DNA from: UBA2767 sp965228625
Lineage (GTDB): Bacteria; Pseudomonadota; Alphaproteobacteria; Rhizobiales; Methyloligellaceae
Direction: 5' to 3'
Assembly (NCBI GenBank): GCA_965228625.1
Contig: OZ245829.1
Span: forward strand, 1,922,001-1,986,000
Length of the DNA: 64,000 nt
The notes beneath the pieces were generated by a model that made no database searches, was not told the DNA's origin, and saw only the letters and a program-made list of their open reading frames with translations. The position numbers were made by a program, and so were the translations under genes. Shown here in pieces: positions 35,235 to 43,148 of this stretch (position 1 is its first letter; each line of letters opens with the position of its first letter).

Positions 35235-35561
35235 ATGACCATGTCCCCCGATCAGCTTGGTGTTTTTCAGGCTTCGCCCGACAATCCCCTGCCCGTCGGT
35301 TTCGCCAACATCGAAATCTACAGCGAGTACCACAGTCTTCTTTCACATATGATCGTGGCTCAGGCAGCGGACGCGCATCCAAGCTGGGAACGGAACGGAC
35401 ACGGGACCCACAAGCGCTGCGGCAAGACGGGACCCAAGACGCCCGAAGCGCTTAAAGCGTGGTTCGAGAAAAATCATCCTGAGCGCGTCAAGAACATGTC
35501 GGAAGCGATTCGCCGGGCAGTCCACGTCAAGCACGGTCTAAAACCGCCTAAGCTTTCCTGA
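35235..35561 (+). CDS. 108-residue protein, paralogue 2 of an unrecognised family
   Basis: Start ATG chosen for GGAGG eight bases upstream; an earlier ATG at 35220 lies inside that site. The product has 108 residues and aligns gaplessly with paralogue 1 (32327). Shared blocks are VAQAADAHPSWERNGHGT, KAWFEKNHPERVKNMSEA and AVHVKHGLKPPKLS. Its 5' third is more diverged. It is again convergent with a MIGAGGIAL membrane-protein gene, 66 bp away. Function unknown. Confidence 0.8.
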   Translation: MTMSPDQLGVFQASPDNPLPVGFANIEIYSEYHSLLSHMIVAQAADAHPSWERNGHGTHKRCGKTGPKTPEALKAWFEKNHPERVKNMSEAIRRAVHVKHGLKPPKLS

Positions 35562-35627
35562 GGGGGTCAACTGACGACACAAGCGCACGACGACGGCAGC
35601 CGTGTGCGGCGCCAACGCCATACACGC

Positions 35628-35852
35628 CTAAGCAAACCCAAATTGAATCGCGGTTGCGCCTACCAGGGGGGCCATCACGAAACGCCAGTTCGTGCTCCGT
35701 AGCCCAAACGCGGTGCTCTGCTCATCGTCATCAAGCATAAGCACCCACCAGTTAAATGGGATGACCAGAATTGCATAGACCAATGCAAACGGCGATCCCA
35801 TGCTGTAACCAAAGACCCCTATGGCGAGCGCGATGCCTCCGGCACCAATCAT
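35628..35852 (-). CDS. Three-helix membrane protein of the MIGAGAIAL family, copy 2
   Basis: 74 residues starting MIGAGGIALAIGVFGYSMGS with GGAGG upstream. Two helices, a charged loop (MLDDDEQSTAFGLRSTNW), and a third helix (FVMAPLVGATAIQFGFA). It is the fused form of the split pair at 32732/32812. Convergent with paralogue 2 of the 108-residue family. Confidence 0.75.
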   Translation of the reverse strand: MIGAGGIALAIGVFGYSMGSPFALVYAILVIPFNWWVLMLDDDEQSTAFGLRSTNWRFVMAPLVGATAIQFGFA

Positions 35853-36111
35853 GCCAAACCTCCAGCGCCGTCCGGGATATTAACCATACGCTGCGGTTCG
35901 CACCGCGGATCAACCGGACCCCCTGATTCCACTTATACGCGAATTAACTAACGCTACACAACCGATGCGATCCGAGCAAGCAGGAACATCGAGAGACGCG
36001 GAAAAAACGTTGGAAAACAAGGTGGAAAGCCGCATACACAATCGCGAACGGCGTAACCCGGATCAGGTCCCGCAGTTGCCGCGAAACATGCTCAAAACCG
36101 ATGGACGAATC

Positions 36112-36273
36112 TCAGCTTCGAATTTGGCGAGGCTGTGTGACGGCCTCGTCTTCGAGTATGAGAATCCACCAGTTCAGTGGGATCAGCAAAGCTAGAAAGA
36201 GCAGCGGGATAGTTGATCCCGTGCTGTAAGCGCCAATTCCCAAACTAAGAGCAATAGCCCCCACGCCAATCAT
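36112..36273 (-). CDS. Small membrane protein of the MIGAGAIAL family, copy 3
   Basis: 53 residues from MIGVGAIALSLGIGAYSTGS with GGGAGGG upstream. Ends PLNWWILILEDEAVTQ and a short basic tail without the third helix seen in copies 1 and 2. No 108-residue gene faces it. The preceding 250 bp (35853-36111) hold nothing convincing. Confidence 0.7.
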   Translation of the reverse strand: MIGVGAIALSLGIGAYSTGSTIPLLFLALLIPLNWWILILEDEAVTQPRQIRS

Positions 36274-36518
36274 TTTCCCTCCCGTCGCCAGCACATTTAT
36301 GCACCGGTCTTTCTTTTTTTTGGGCAGTGCCGAAAGCACGCCATTGAGTTACATAGCCGTCAACCGAGGCCATTTGGTGGCAATGCCGAATCCTGTTGGG
36401 GGCCAATTGAGTTTGCAGGGGCGGGGCCCGACGTGAATCACGCCCGCAAGCGATCTTTTTTTGGCTTTTTTCCGGGATTTCTGCCGGTTGGTGCCTTTTC
36501 GACTAGATCCGAGAGGCT

Positions 36519-36722
36519 CTAGGGGTCGCTCTGGGGCGGCTGAAAACCGCGAGCGCGTTTCCGCTTCGGGATTGATTGCACAGGCTCGACCTCACTGTCG
36601 TCGAGCAAAAGCACACATAAGTTCAGTGGAATAATCAGAAGCGCACAAAGCAAAGCGAGCGATGATCCCACGCTGTATCCCGCAACTGCCAGGCAAAGCG
36701 CAATAGCCCCCGCACCGATCAT
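36519..36722 (-). CDS. Small membrane protein of the MIGAGAIAL family, copy 4
   Basis: 67 residues from MIGAGAIALCLAVAGYSVGS. Two helices, then a long charged tail (LDDSEVEPVQSIPKRKRARG). A weak ribosome binding site. The NWW block of the others reads NLC here. No partner gene faces it. Confidence 0.68.
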   Translation of the reverse strand: MIGAGAIALCLAVAGYSVGSSLALLCALLIIPLNLCVLLLDDSEVEPVQSIPKRKRARGFQPPQSDP

Positions 36723-36883
36723 CGTTCTCGCCCGTATCCTGTATGCGCCAACAAGGGCTCTGGATATCAGGTCGCGCTTTACCGATCGTAAATGGAAGAA
36801 ATGAGCGCGCGAGCGGGCATGTATCCGGACGTACGCGCAAGGGCTTTGCGCTGGTGCGGGCTGTGGACATCATGTAAAGGAAT

Positions 36884-36959
36884 TGGCACCCCGTACGGGA
36901 CTCGAACCCGTGTTTCCGGCGTGAGAGGCCGGCGTCCTAGACCGCTAGACGAACGGGGC
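36884..36959 (-). tRNA. tRNA-Glu(CUC)
   Basis: A complete 76-nt cloverleaf on the minus strand. The acceptor is GCCCCGT/ACGGGGT. The D-arm lies in TCGTCTAGCGGTCTAGGA. The anticodon stem is CCGGC/GCCGG with loop CTCTCAC (anticodon CTC). The T-arm carries GGTTCGAGTCC. The 3' CCA is encoded. It lies at the edge of the accessory patch, but no integrase or att repeat was seen. Confidence 0.95.
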
Positions 36960-37012
36960 GCAAGCGGTCGGCAATCCTCAGCTATAGCTTGCGCGCGCCG
37001 AGGCGATCAAGC

Positions 37013-37378
37013 CTATTCGCCCTTGACCGGGATACGCGTGACGACCTTGCCGGTACCGAGGTCGATGATCCGGATTTCCGCGCCACGCGGGCCCGTCATA
37101 TGCACCGCCAGCCGATTGTCGCCCAGCGCCATCTGCGAGATGGCCATGCCTTCGGGTACCACAAGGTCTGCGGCGACCGCGCTTGCCGCCGAAGGTTCCG
37201 GTTCGGCCGTGCTTTGACTGAGGTTCGAGGCCTGATAGACAATGGCCGACATGACGAAGGCAAAACCGCCGACCAGCAGGATGCCCATCACGATCACCGC
37301 GATCTTGAGCAGCCTGACCTGACGCGGTGTGAAAACCGTGCCGGGCACGACATCAGACGGAGTTTCGGTTTTCGCCAT
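37013..37378 (-). CDS. Single-span membrane protein next to rluD
   Basis: 121 residues from MAKTETPSDVVPGTVF. One membrane helix at about 25-48 (LKIAVIVMGILLVGGFAFVM), then a Ser/Ala-rich linker and a C-terminal part with PEGMAISQMALGDNRLAVHM and RIIDLGTGKVVTRI. Proteins of this kind are common beside rluD in alphaproteobacteria (often labelled DUF6476), which I recall but could not confirm. Divergent from rluD, with 21 bp between. Confidence 0.75.
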   Translation of the reverse strand: MAKTETPSDVVPGTVFTPRQVRLLKIAVIVMGILLVGGFAFVMSAIVYQASNLSQSTAEPEPSAASAVAADLVVPEGMAISQMALGDNRLAVHMTGPRGAEIRIIDLGTGKVVTRIPVKGE

Positions 37379-37399
37379 AAAGCACGCTTTCCTGGACCC

Positions 37400-38413
37400 A
37401 TGAGCGACACCACGGCCGCGGAAAATATGACACGTTTCAGCGTTGAAGCGGGCGCCGACGACGACGGCGAGCGTCTCGACCGGTTTCTTGCCAACCACGT
37501 GCCGGACATGAGCCGCTCGCGCCTGAAGGATCTGATCAAGGCCGGGCACGCGGCTCAGGACGGGCGCAAGATAGTTGAGCCCAATTTGCGGGTCAAACAC
37601 GGACAGCGGTACGATATCGACGTCCCGCCCCCGGAGCCGGCGACACCAAAGCCGGAAGCGATCCCCCTGAACGTCGTCTACGAGGACGACGCTCTCATCG
37701 TGATCGACAAGCCGGCAGGGCTCGTGGTGCACCCGGCCGCCGGAAACTGGACCGGCACCCTCGTCAATGCGCTGATCGCTCACTGCGGGGAAAGCCTGTC
37801 GGGCATCGGCGGCGTCAGGCGACCGGGCATCGTCCATCGCATCGACAAGGAAACGAGCGGGCTGATGGTGGTGGCGAAGACCGACACGGCGCACAGGGCC
37901 CTTTCGAGGCAGTTTGCCGACCATGGGCGCAGCGGCGCGCTGGAACGCCGCTATGAGGCCCTTGTCTGGGGCGTGCCCTTCCCGCCCAAGGGCACCATCG
38001 ATGCGGCGCTCGCCCGCAAACCGCAGAACCGGCAGAAAATGAGCGTGGTATCGCAGGACGGCAAGGCCGCGGTGACCCACTACGAGGTCCAGGAGCGCTA
38101 CGGCCGCGGCGAGGAGCATGTTGCCGCGCGGGTCATGTGCCAGCTTGAAACCGGCCGCACGCATCAAATTCGCGTGCACATGGCCCATATCGGACACCCG
38201 CTGATCGGCGATCCGGTCTATGGCACCGGCTTCAGGTCGAAGACACAGTTGCTGCCGGACCGGGCGCGCCGAACGGTCGAAAAACTGCCGCGCCAGGCAT
38301 TGCACGCGGGCGTCCTTGGCTTTGAGCACCCCGAAACCGGCGAGTCCATGCGGTTCGAAAGCGCCCTACCGAAAGATCTGTTGAAGATTGTCAAATGCTT
38401 GTCAGAAATCTGA
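37400..38413 (+). CDS. rluD: RluD-family ribosomal large-subunit pseudouridine synthase
   Basis: 337 residues from MSDTTAAENMTRFSVEAG. An S4-like RNA-binding domain (ERLDRFLANHVPDMSRSRLKDLI) comes first, then the catalytic domain with the active Asp in GIVHRIDKETSGLMVVAK and the QLETGRTHQIRVHMA and GHPLIGDPVYG motifs. It modifies uridines in 23S rRNA. The order rluD-rpoH is usual in alphaproteobacteria. Confidence 0.92.
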   Translation: MSDTTAAENMTRFSVEAGADDDGERLDRFLANHVPDMSRSRLKDLIKAGHAAQDGRKIVEPNLRVKHGQRYDIDVPPPEPATPKPEAIPLNVVYEDDALIVIDKPAGLVVHPAAGNWTGTLVNALIAHCGESLSGIGGVRRPGIVHRIDKETSGLMVVAKTDTAHRALSRQFADHGRSGALERRYEALVWGVPFPPKGTIDAALARKPQNRQKMSVVSQDGKAAVTHYEVQERYGRGEEHVAARVMCQLETGRTHQIRVHMAHIGHPLIGDPVYGTGFRSKTQLLPDRARRTVEKLPRQALHAGVLGFEHPETGESMRFESALPKDLLKIVKCLSEI

Positions 38414-38519
38414 AAAATGGTCTCCATAGGGTGTTTTTTTAACCGCTCATGCCCTATATTGGTGGGGCTCGGGGGGCCAATGCCGAAAGAAGTGATGCTT
38501 TCCCTGGGGAAATCATAAA

Positions 38520-39419
38520 ATGGCAACGAGATCATTACCCACCGTAAGTGGACAGGGCGGACTGTCCCGATACCTCGAAGAGATCCGGCGTTTTCCGATG
38601 CTGGAGCCGGACGAGGAGTACATGCTCGCCAAACGCTGGCGGGAGCATGACGACCGCGACGCGGCGCACGAGCTCGTGACGTCGCACCTGCGGCTCGTGG
38701 CTCGCATCGCCATGGGCTATCGCGGCTACGGTCTGCCGATCGGCGAGGTCATCTCGGAAGGCAATGTGGGCCTGATGCAGGCGGTTAAGCGGTTCGACCC
38801 GGACAAGGGCTTCCGGCTGGCGACTTATGCGATGTGGTGGATTCGCGCCGCCATCCAGGAATACATCCTGCGCTCGTGGAGCCTGGTGAAGATGGGCACG
38901 ACCGCGAGCCAGAAGAAACTGTTCTTCAACCTGCGCAAGATCAAGGGCCAATTGAAGGCGTTCGACGACGGCGACCTGCATCCCGATCATGTGAAGAAGA
39001 TCTCCACCCGTCTCGGCGTTCCGGAAGAGGATGTGGTGTCGATGAACCGCCGCCTGTCCGGCGACAGCTCGCTCAATGCGCCGGTGCGCACCGACTCGGA
39101 GAGCGGCGAGTGGCAGGACTGGCTGGTGGATGAGACCGAAGACCAGGAGACGGCGCTCGGCAAGAGCCAGGAGCTGGATCGACGCCGTGAGTTGCTCAAG
39201 GACGCCATGAAAGGTCTGAACGAGCGTGAGAAGCGCATTTTCCTTGCGCGGCGGCTGAGCGAAGACCCGGTAACGCTCGAGGATCTCTCAAGCGAGTTCG
39301 GCGTGAGCCGCGAGCGCATCCGACAGATCGAAGTCCGGGCGTTCGAGAAGGTCCAGAAGGCGGTCCAGAAAGCGTCCGCCAAGGCCGACGCTGCGACGGC
39401 GCAAGCAAGCGCGAACTAG
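38520..39419 (+). CDS. rpoH: Heat-shock sigma factor RpoH
   Basis: 299 residues of the sigma-70 family. Region 2 is at about 50-125 (SEGNVGLMQAVKRFDP, LATYAMWWIRAAIQEY). The RpoH-specific box QKKLFFNLRKIKGQL is present. Region 4 is at the C-terminus (VTLEDLSSEFGVSRERIRQIE). It directs RNA polymerase to chaperone and protease genes. Ribosome binding site GGGGAAA precedes the start. The 107-bp gap to rluD contains a CCCTATATT element that may be its -10. Confidence 0.96.
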   Translation: MATRSLPTVSGQGGLSRYLEEIRRFPMLEPDEEYMLAKRWREHDDRDAAHELVTSHLRLVARIAMGYRGYGLPIGEVISEGNVGLMQAVKRFDPDKGFRLATYAMWWIRAAIQEYILRSWSLVKMGTTASQKKLFFNLRKIKGQLKAFDDGDLHPDHVKKISTRLGVPEEDVVSMNRRLSGDSSLNAPVRTDSESGEWQDWLVDETEDQETALGKSQELDRRRELLKDAMKGLNEREKRIFLARRLSEDPVTLEDLSSEFGVSRERIRQIEVRAFEKVQKAVQKASAKADAATAQASAN

Positions 39420-39603
39420 AGCTTTTCCTGCCGGAGAATGCGCATTTCTTTGCGCGACGCGAGCTCGCGTGCCGCGTTTATAACGTTTGGTCAACACTGT
39501 TTAGCCGTGCCGTACCTTCGCATGGTCGTGATTTGCCAATAGAACGTGAGCTGTCGTTACAACAGCATGACCGTTCCCCCGACCGGCAATCCAGGAGAAG
39601 ACC

Positions 39604-40170
39604 ATGACACCCCAAGCGATCCTTTATCCCCGTCAGCCTGTTCCCGAGTTGAGCGTCCCCACCGTCGGTGGCGGTACCTGGACGCTTTCGGAGCAGTCGC
39701 CGAAAAACTTCACGATGATCGTGTTTTATCGCGGCTATCACTGCCCGATCTGCTCGAAGTATCTCGGCGACCTCAACAAGAAGCTCGGGCGCTTCGCCGA
39801 TCTCGGCGTCGAGGCCATCGCCATCAGCGACGACAGCCTGGAGCGCGCGGAGAAATCGAAAACCGAATGGGAACTCGACGCCCTGACCATCGGTTACGAC
39901 CTCTCTCTCGACAAGGCGCGCGAGTGGGGCCTGTTCATTTCCACAAGCAAGGGCAAGACGTCCTCAGGCGTAGAGGAGCCGCCGCTTTTCATTGAGCCCG
40001 GCCTGTTTCTCGTCCGTCCGGATGGAACCCTCTACTGGTCGAGCATCCAGACGATGCCGTTCGCGCGGCCAAGCTTCGCCGAGGTCCTCGGCGCGGTTCA
40101 GAAGGTGCTGGACATTGACTATCCCGCACGCGGCGAAGTGGTCGACTACCAGGCGATCGCCGCCGAGTAG
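39604..40170 (+). CDS. Peroxiredoxin-like (AhpC/TSA) protein
   Basis: 188 residues of the thioredoxin fold with FYRGYHCPICSKYLGDL containing a CPxC pair, the peroxiredoxin-like signature. Family members reduce peroxides. It lies 184 bp after rpoH on the same strand but has its own leader; co-regulation under heat or oxidative stress is plausible but not shown. Confidence 0.87.
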   Translation: MTPQAILYPRQPVPELSVPTVGGGTWTLSEQSPKNFTMIVFYRGYHCPICSKYLGDLNKKLGRFADLGVEAIAISDDSLERAEKSKTEWELDALTIGYDLSLDKAREWGLFISTSKGKTSSGVEEPPLFIEPGLFLVRPDGTLYWSSIQTMPFARPSFAEVLGAVQKVLDIDYPARGEVVDYQAIAAE

Positions 40171-40509
40171 ACAGTCCTCAGGACCGTAAGGATTTTTCGC
40201 GGCAAGTTCCGCGATCTGCAGCGCGCCGCCGGAGCGGGTCTAGTTCCCCGCGATGGTCTGGCGCGTTGTCGATTTCTGTCGTTTGATCGTGTACCTCGGT
40301 ATGCCTGTGTTCGCGGGCGCAATGGATCTCCACGCGCGGGAGGATGCCGCACTCTACAAGGCAGTGGCTTTCGTCACCGGCACCGAGGAACCCGAGCGTT
40401 CGCGCGGGTTCCGCATCGGACTGGAGCACAGCGCGCGCATTCTCTCTGGACGTATCGGCAATTAGCGGCGAGGCCTGTCGGATATCAAGATCGACGAACG
40501 GCACGCGCA
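40171..40509. other. 339-bp region without a confident gene
   Basis: Both strands carry open frames of good codon character: plus 40253-40465 (70 residues, MPVFAGAMDLHAREDAALYK) and minus from 40502 (MMRVPFVDLDIRQASPLIAD), whose start overlaps the stop of the 40510 gene as ATGATG. Neither matches anything I recognise, and they cannot both be real. The minus frame has the better positional argument (translational coupling). Confidence 0.35.
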
Positions 40510-40956
40510 TCATTTGTTCTTGGCCTCGCGCTTCTTTTTCTTGATCTGCTGGACCACCGGATAAAGGTCGTAGGTCGCATAGAATTCCGTCCGGAACGCC
40601 CCCCACGCGGTCTTCTCGATAACCCGGTTGACGTCGCGCAACCGGTCCGGCGGCACCCGCAGGGTCACCACCTGGCCGATGCCCATCATCACATACCAGC
40701 TTTCCACCTCCACCCCGTCGGGGGGAAACTTCAACCAGAAGTCGGTGCCGTCGAGTTCCTTGCCGATCTGATCCAGGGTCTTCGACTGGTCATGCTTGAG
40801 GAAAATCGTCAGCAGGATATGACCGGACGGCGGCTTGTGCTTGGCGATGTCGGTCCCCGGTTGCTGGGCGGACGCGACCGTGGCCTGTAACGGGAAAGCC
40901 AGACAGATCATTGCCGCCGCAATGGTTTGAAGTGCAATGCTCTGAAGTTTCGACAT
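40510..40956 (-). CDS. Exported protein of unknown function
   Basis: 148 residues from MSKLQSIALQTIAAAMICLA, with an ACAGGAGGG ribosome binding site. Signal peptide cleaved near ASA-QQ. The mature part (GHILLTIFLKHDQSKTLDQI, WYVMMGIGQVVTLRVPPDR) ends in a basic KKKKREAKNK tail. Not recognised. Confidence 0.7.
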   Translation of the reverse strand: MSKLQSIALQTIAAAMICLAFPLQATVASAQQPGTDIAKHKPPSGHILLTIFLKHDQSKTLDQIGKELDGTDFWLKFPPDGVEVESWYVMMGIGQVVTLRVPPDRLRDVNRVIEKTAWGAFRTEFYATYDLYPVVQQIKKKKREAKNK

Positions 40957-41161
40957 GACTGACCCTCCTGTTCCGATGCGTCCGAATTTTCCGATTTCCT
41001 GCCGAGCCTGAGACGACGGTACCACCCGACCGCTGCCGGAATGTGTCATATACTCGTCGCTCATGCATGATTCACATCGATGCGTTGGATAGTGAACGCA
41101 ACAGCGGGGCCATCCGAGAGCTCCAAGTCAAAGCGACCGGAAGCCTCAAGGAGGATCGACT

Positions 41162-41305
41162 ATGGACATCATACTTGTTCAACCCCTCGTAGCCCTCATC
41201 GCCGGCATTCTCATTCTGATCTGGCCGACGGTCATCAACTACGTGATTGCCGCCTATCTGATCCTGACCGGAATTTCGGGGCTTTTGCCGCATCTTCAGG
41301 GCTGA
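41162..41305 (+). CDS. DUF3096 small membrane protein
   Basis: 47 residues from MDIILVQPLVALIAGILILI with a perfect ribosome binding site (AAGGAGG) 7 bases upstream. Two hydrophobic helices joined by WPTVINYV end in TGISGLLPHLQG, the pattern of DUF3096 proteins. It is below the usual 60-residue cutoff and so easily missed. Confidence 0.85.
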   Translation: MDIILVQPLVALIAGILILIWPTVINYVIAAYLILTGISGLLPHLQG

Positions 41306-41505
41306 TTGCCCCGTCCGAGATACCAAAACCCTGACAAAACCCGTCCTGTGCACGCGGACGGCGCAGCACCGCTGCGCGTCATCTCGCACGCCAGTCAATT
41401 GGCGTTACCGCACACGCCAATCGAGAAACAGAATTGACTCGGATTTGGCCGAAAAGGCTCTAGAACTGACGCCTGATCGGCACCGGGCAAGCAAAGGGCA
41501 ACCCA

Positions 41506-42372
41506 ATGAAACTGATGATGTTCCATACGAACGGCTTTACGCGCCTCGGCGTGGTGGACGGTGAGACGGTCATCGATCTTGCCGCCTGTACCGGCGCGCC
41601 ACCGCATACGCTGCGGGAGCTCATAGCAGCGGGACAGGACGGGCTTGAGTCGGTTCGCCGGGCCGTCGACGGCGCGCCGGCAGAGGCTAGGCACCCTCTC
41701 GAACAGGTGACGCCCGCATTGCCGTTGCCGCGCCCCGGAAAGTTCATATGCGTCGGGTTGAACTACGCGCTGCACGCCAAGGAGGGCGGGCACGACATCC
41801 CGGAATACCCATCCCTTTTTGTGCGCTGGCCCACGTCGCTGGTCGCGGCGGGCGCTCCCGTGATCCTCCCGAGGGCGTCGGAGCAGCTCGACTACGAGGG
41901 CGAACTGACGATCATCGTCGGCAGGCACGGGCGCCATGTTGCCGAGGAGGACGCCCTCTCCCATGTGTTCGGCTACACCATCTTCAACGATGTTTCGGTC
42001 CGTGCATATCAGCGCAAGACGTCGCAGTGGACGGCGGGCAAGAACTTCGACGGGACGGGACCGTTCGGGCCGGTGGTCGTGACCCAGGACGAACTGCCGG
42101 CCGGTGCGTCCGGCCTTCGCATCACCACGCGCGTCAATGGCGAAACACGCCAGGACTCAAATACGTCCGACATGATCTTTCCGGTGGCCCGTATCATCGC
42201 CGTTCTCTCGGAGATCATGACGCTGGAGCCCGGCGACGTCATCGCCACCGGAACGCCGTCGGGCGTGGCGCACGCCATGGATCCGCCGGGCTGGATGAAA
42301 CCCGGAGATAACGTCGAAGTGGAGATCGAGGGGATCGGCGTCCTGCGAAATCCGGTGACGGCGGAAGCCTAG
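41506..42372 (+). CDS. Fumarylacetoacetate hydrolase family protein
   Basis: 288 residues. The FAH C-terminal domain covers about 75-285 with KFICVGLNYALHAKEGG, metal ligands in LDYEGELTIIVGR, GYTIFNDVSVRAYQ, and TGTPSGVAHAMDPPGWMKPG. Members cleave or hydrate 2-oxo acids of aromatic breakdown. No pathway neighbours, so the substrate is open. Confidence 0.9.
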   Translation: MKLMMFHTNGFTRLGVVDGETVIDLAACTGAPPHTLRELIAAGQDGLESVRRAVDGAPAEARHPLEQVTPALPLPRPGKFICVGLNYALHAKEGGHDIPEYPSLFVRWPTSLVAAGAPVILPRASEQLDYEGELTIIVGRHGRHVAEEDALSHVFGYTIFNDVSVRAYQRKTSQWTAGKNFDGTGPFGPVVVTQDELPAGASGLRITTRVNGETRQDSNTSDMIFPVARIIAVLSEIMTLEPGDVIATGTPSGVAHAMDPPGWMKPGDNVEVEIEGIGVLRNPVTAEA

Positions 42373-42381
42373 GCGTTCCGG

Positions 42382-42921
42382 CTACTCCAGGGGTTCACCC
42401 GCAGCCACAAGCGCCGCACGGCACGGCTCCGACAAGTGGTCGGCGTGCACCTTCAGGCAAAACAGCGCATTGCCGTGACCGAGCGGGACGTCCGGACACA
42501 GGACGCGAAAATCTCGCGCGCAGGACCGGGCGGTAAGTCTGAGCTCGCGGAAGAACGGCATGACAGGCCGGTCAGATGCTGGCGCCGCCGCGGGGGCCGG
42601 CTGGCCCTGACCCGGGCTCTTGGCTGCCGGCGGTTTGCTCGCAGGAGCCGAGGCCGATTTGGTCTCGTCCGACCCTCCCGAAACGGCCTTCACCGCCGCC
42701 TGGCAAGGTGGTGAGAGCTTGTCCACATGCTGCTCGAGGCACACCAATGCCGCCATACCCCCGGTCGGCACGCCTGCACAGTTGGCGCGATAGTCCGCCG
42801 GGCACGCGGATCGAAGCGCCTGTTTCTGGGCGGCTGTCGGCCGCTCTTGCGAAAACGCGGAAAAGGAAGATGCGGTGAGTGCTGTGAGCGCAACTGCGCC
42901 AAAAATTGCGACACTTTTCAT
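42382..42921 (-). CDS. Exported cysteine-rich repeat protein
   Basis: 179 residues from MKSVAIFGAVALTALTASSF, signal peptide ending SAFS-QE. Two homologous repeats, RSACPADYRANCAGVPTGG with CLEQHVDKLSPPCQAA, and RSCARDFRVLCPDVPLGHG with CLKVHADHLSEPCRAA, each carry four cysteines (two disulphides). A Pro/Ala-rich linker separates them. This matches the Cys-rich repeat family (Golgi-apparatus type repeat) found in many alphaproteobacterial exported proteins. Confidence 0.8.
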   Translation of the reverse strand: MKSVAIFGAVALTALTASSFSAFSQERPTAAQKQALRSACPADYRANCAGVPTGGMAALVCLEQHVDKLSPPCQAAVKAVSGGSDETKSASAPASKPPAAKSPGQGQPAPAAAPASDRPVMPFFRELRLTARSCARDFRVLCPDVPLGHGNALFCLKVHADHLSEPCRAALVAAGEPLE

Positions 42922-43148
42922 TGAGGTGCTCCGGCTATCAAGGTCACGATAAACCGCTTTTTGCACGCACATCGGGGCCGAACTGTGATCCATGCCACAT
43001 TTCCCTTGCTTCCGCTCGCAAAGTGAAAACCCATGAATTCTTCGGAAAAGGCGGCATCCATTGCGGTATTGGCGAAACCAGTGCGAGTAGAAGCTCCTTA
43101 ACACTATTCGCCTAGGCTTCGAACATTCGAAACTGGGCGATAGGAAAG

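Noticed and set aside
36884..36959. tRNA-Glu as an integration site for the 32-36.7 kb accessory patch
   Set aside because: No integrase, no direct repeat of the tRNA 3' end and no change of strand pattern consistent with an integrated element was seen.
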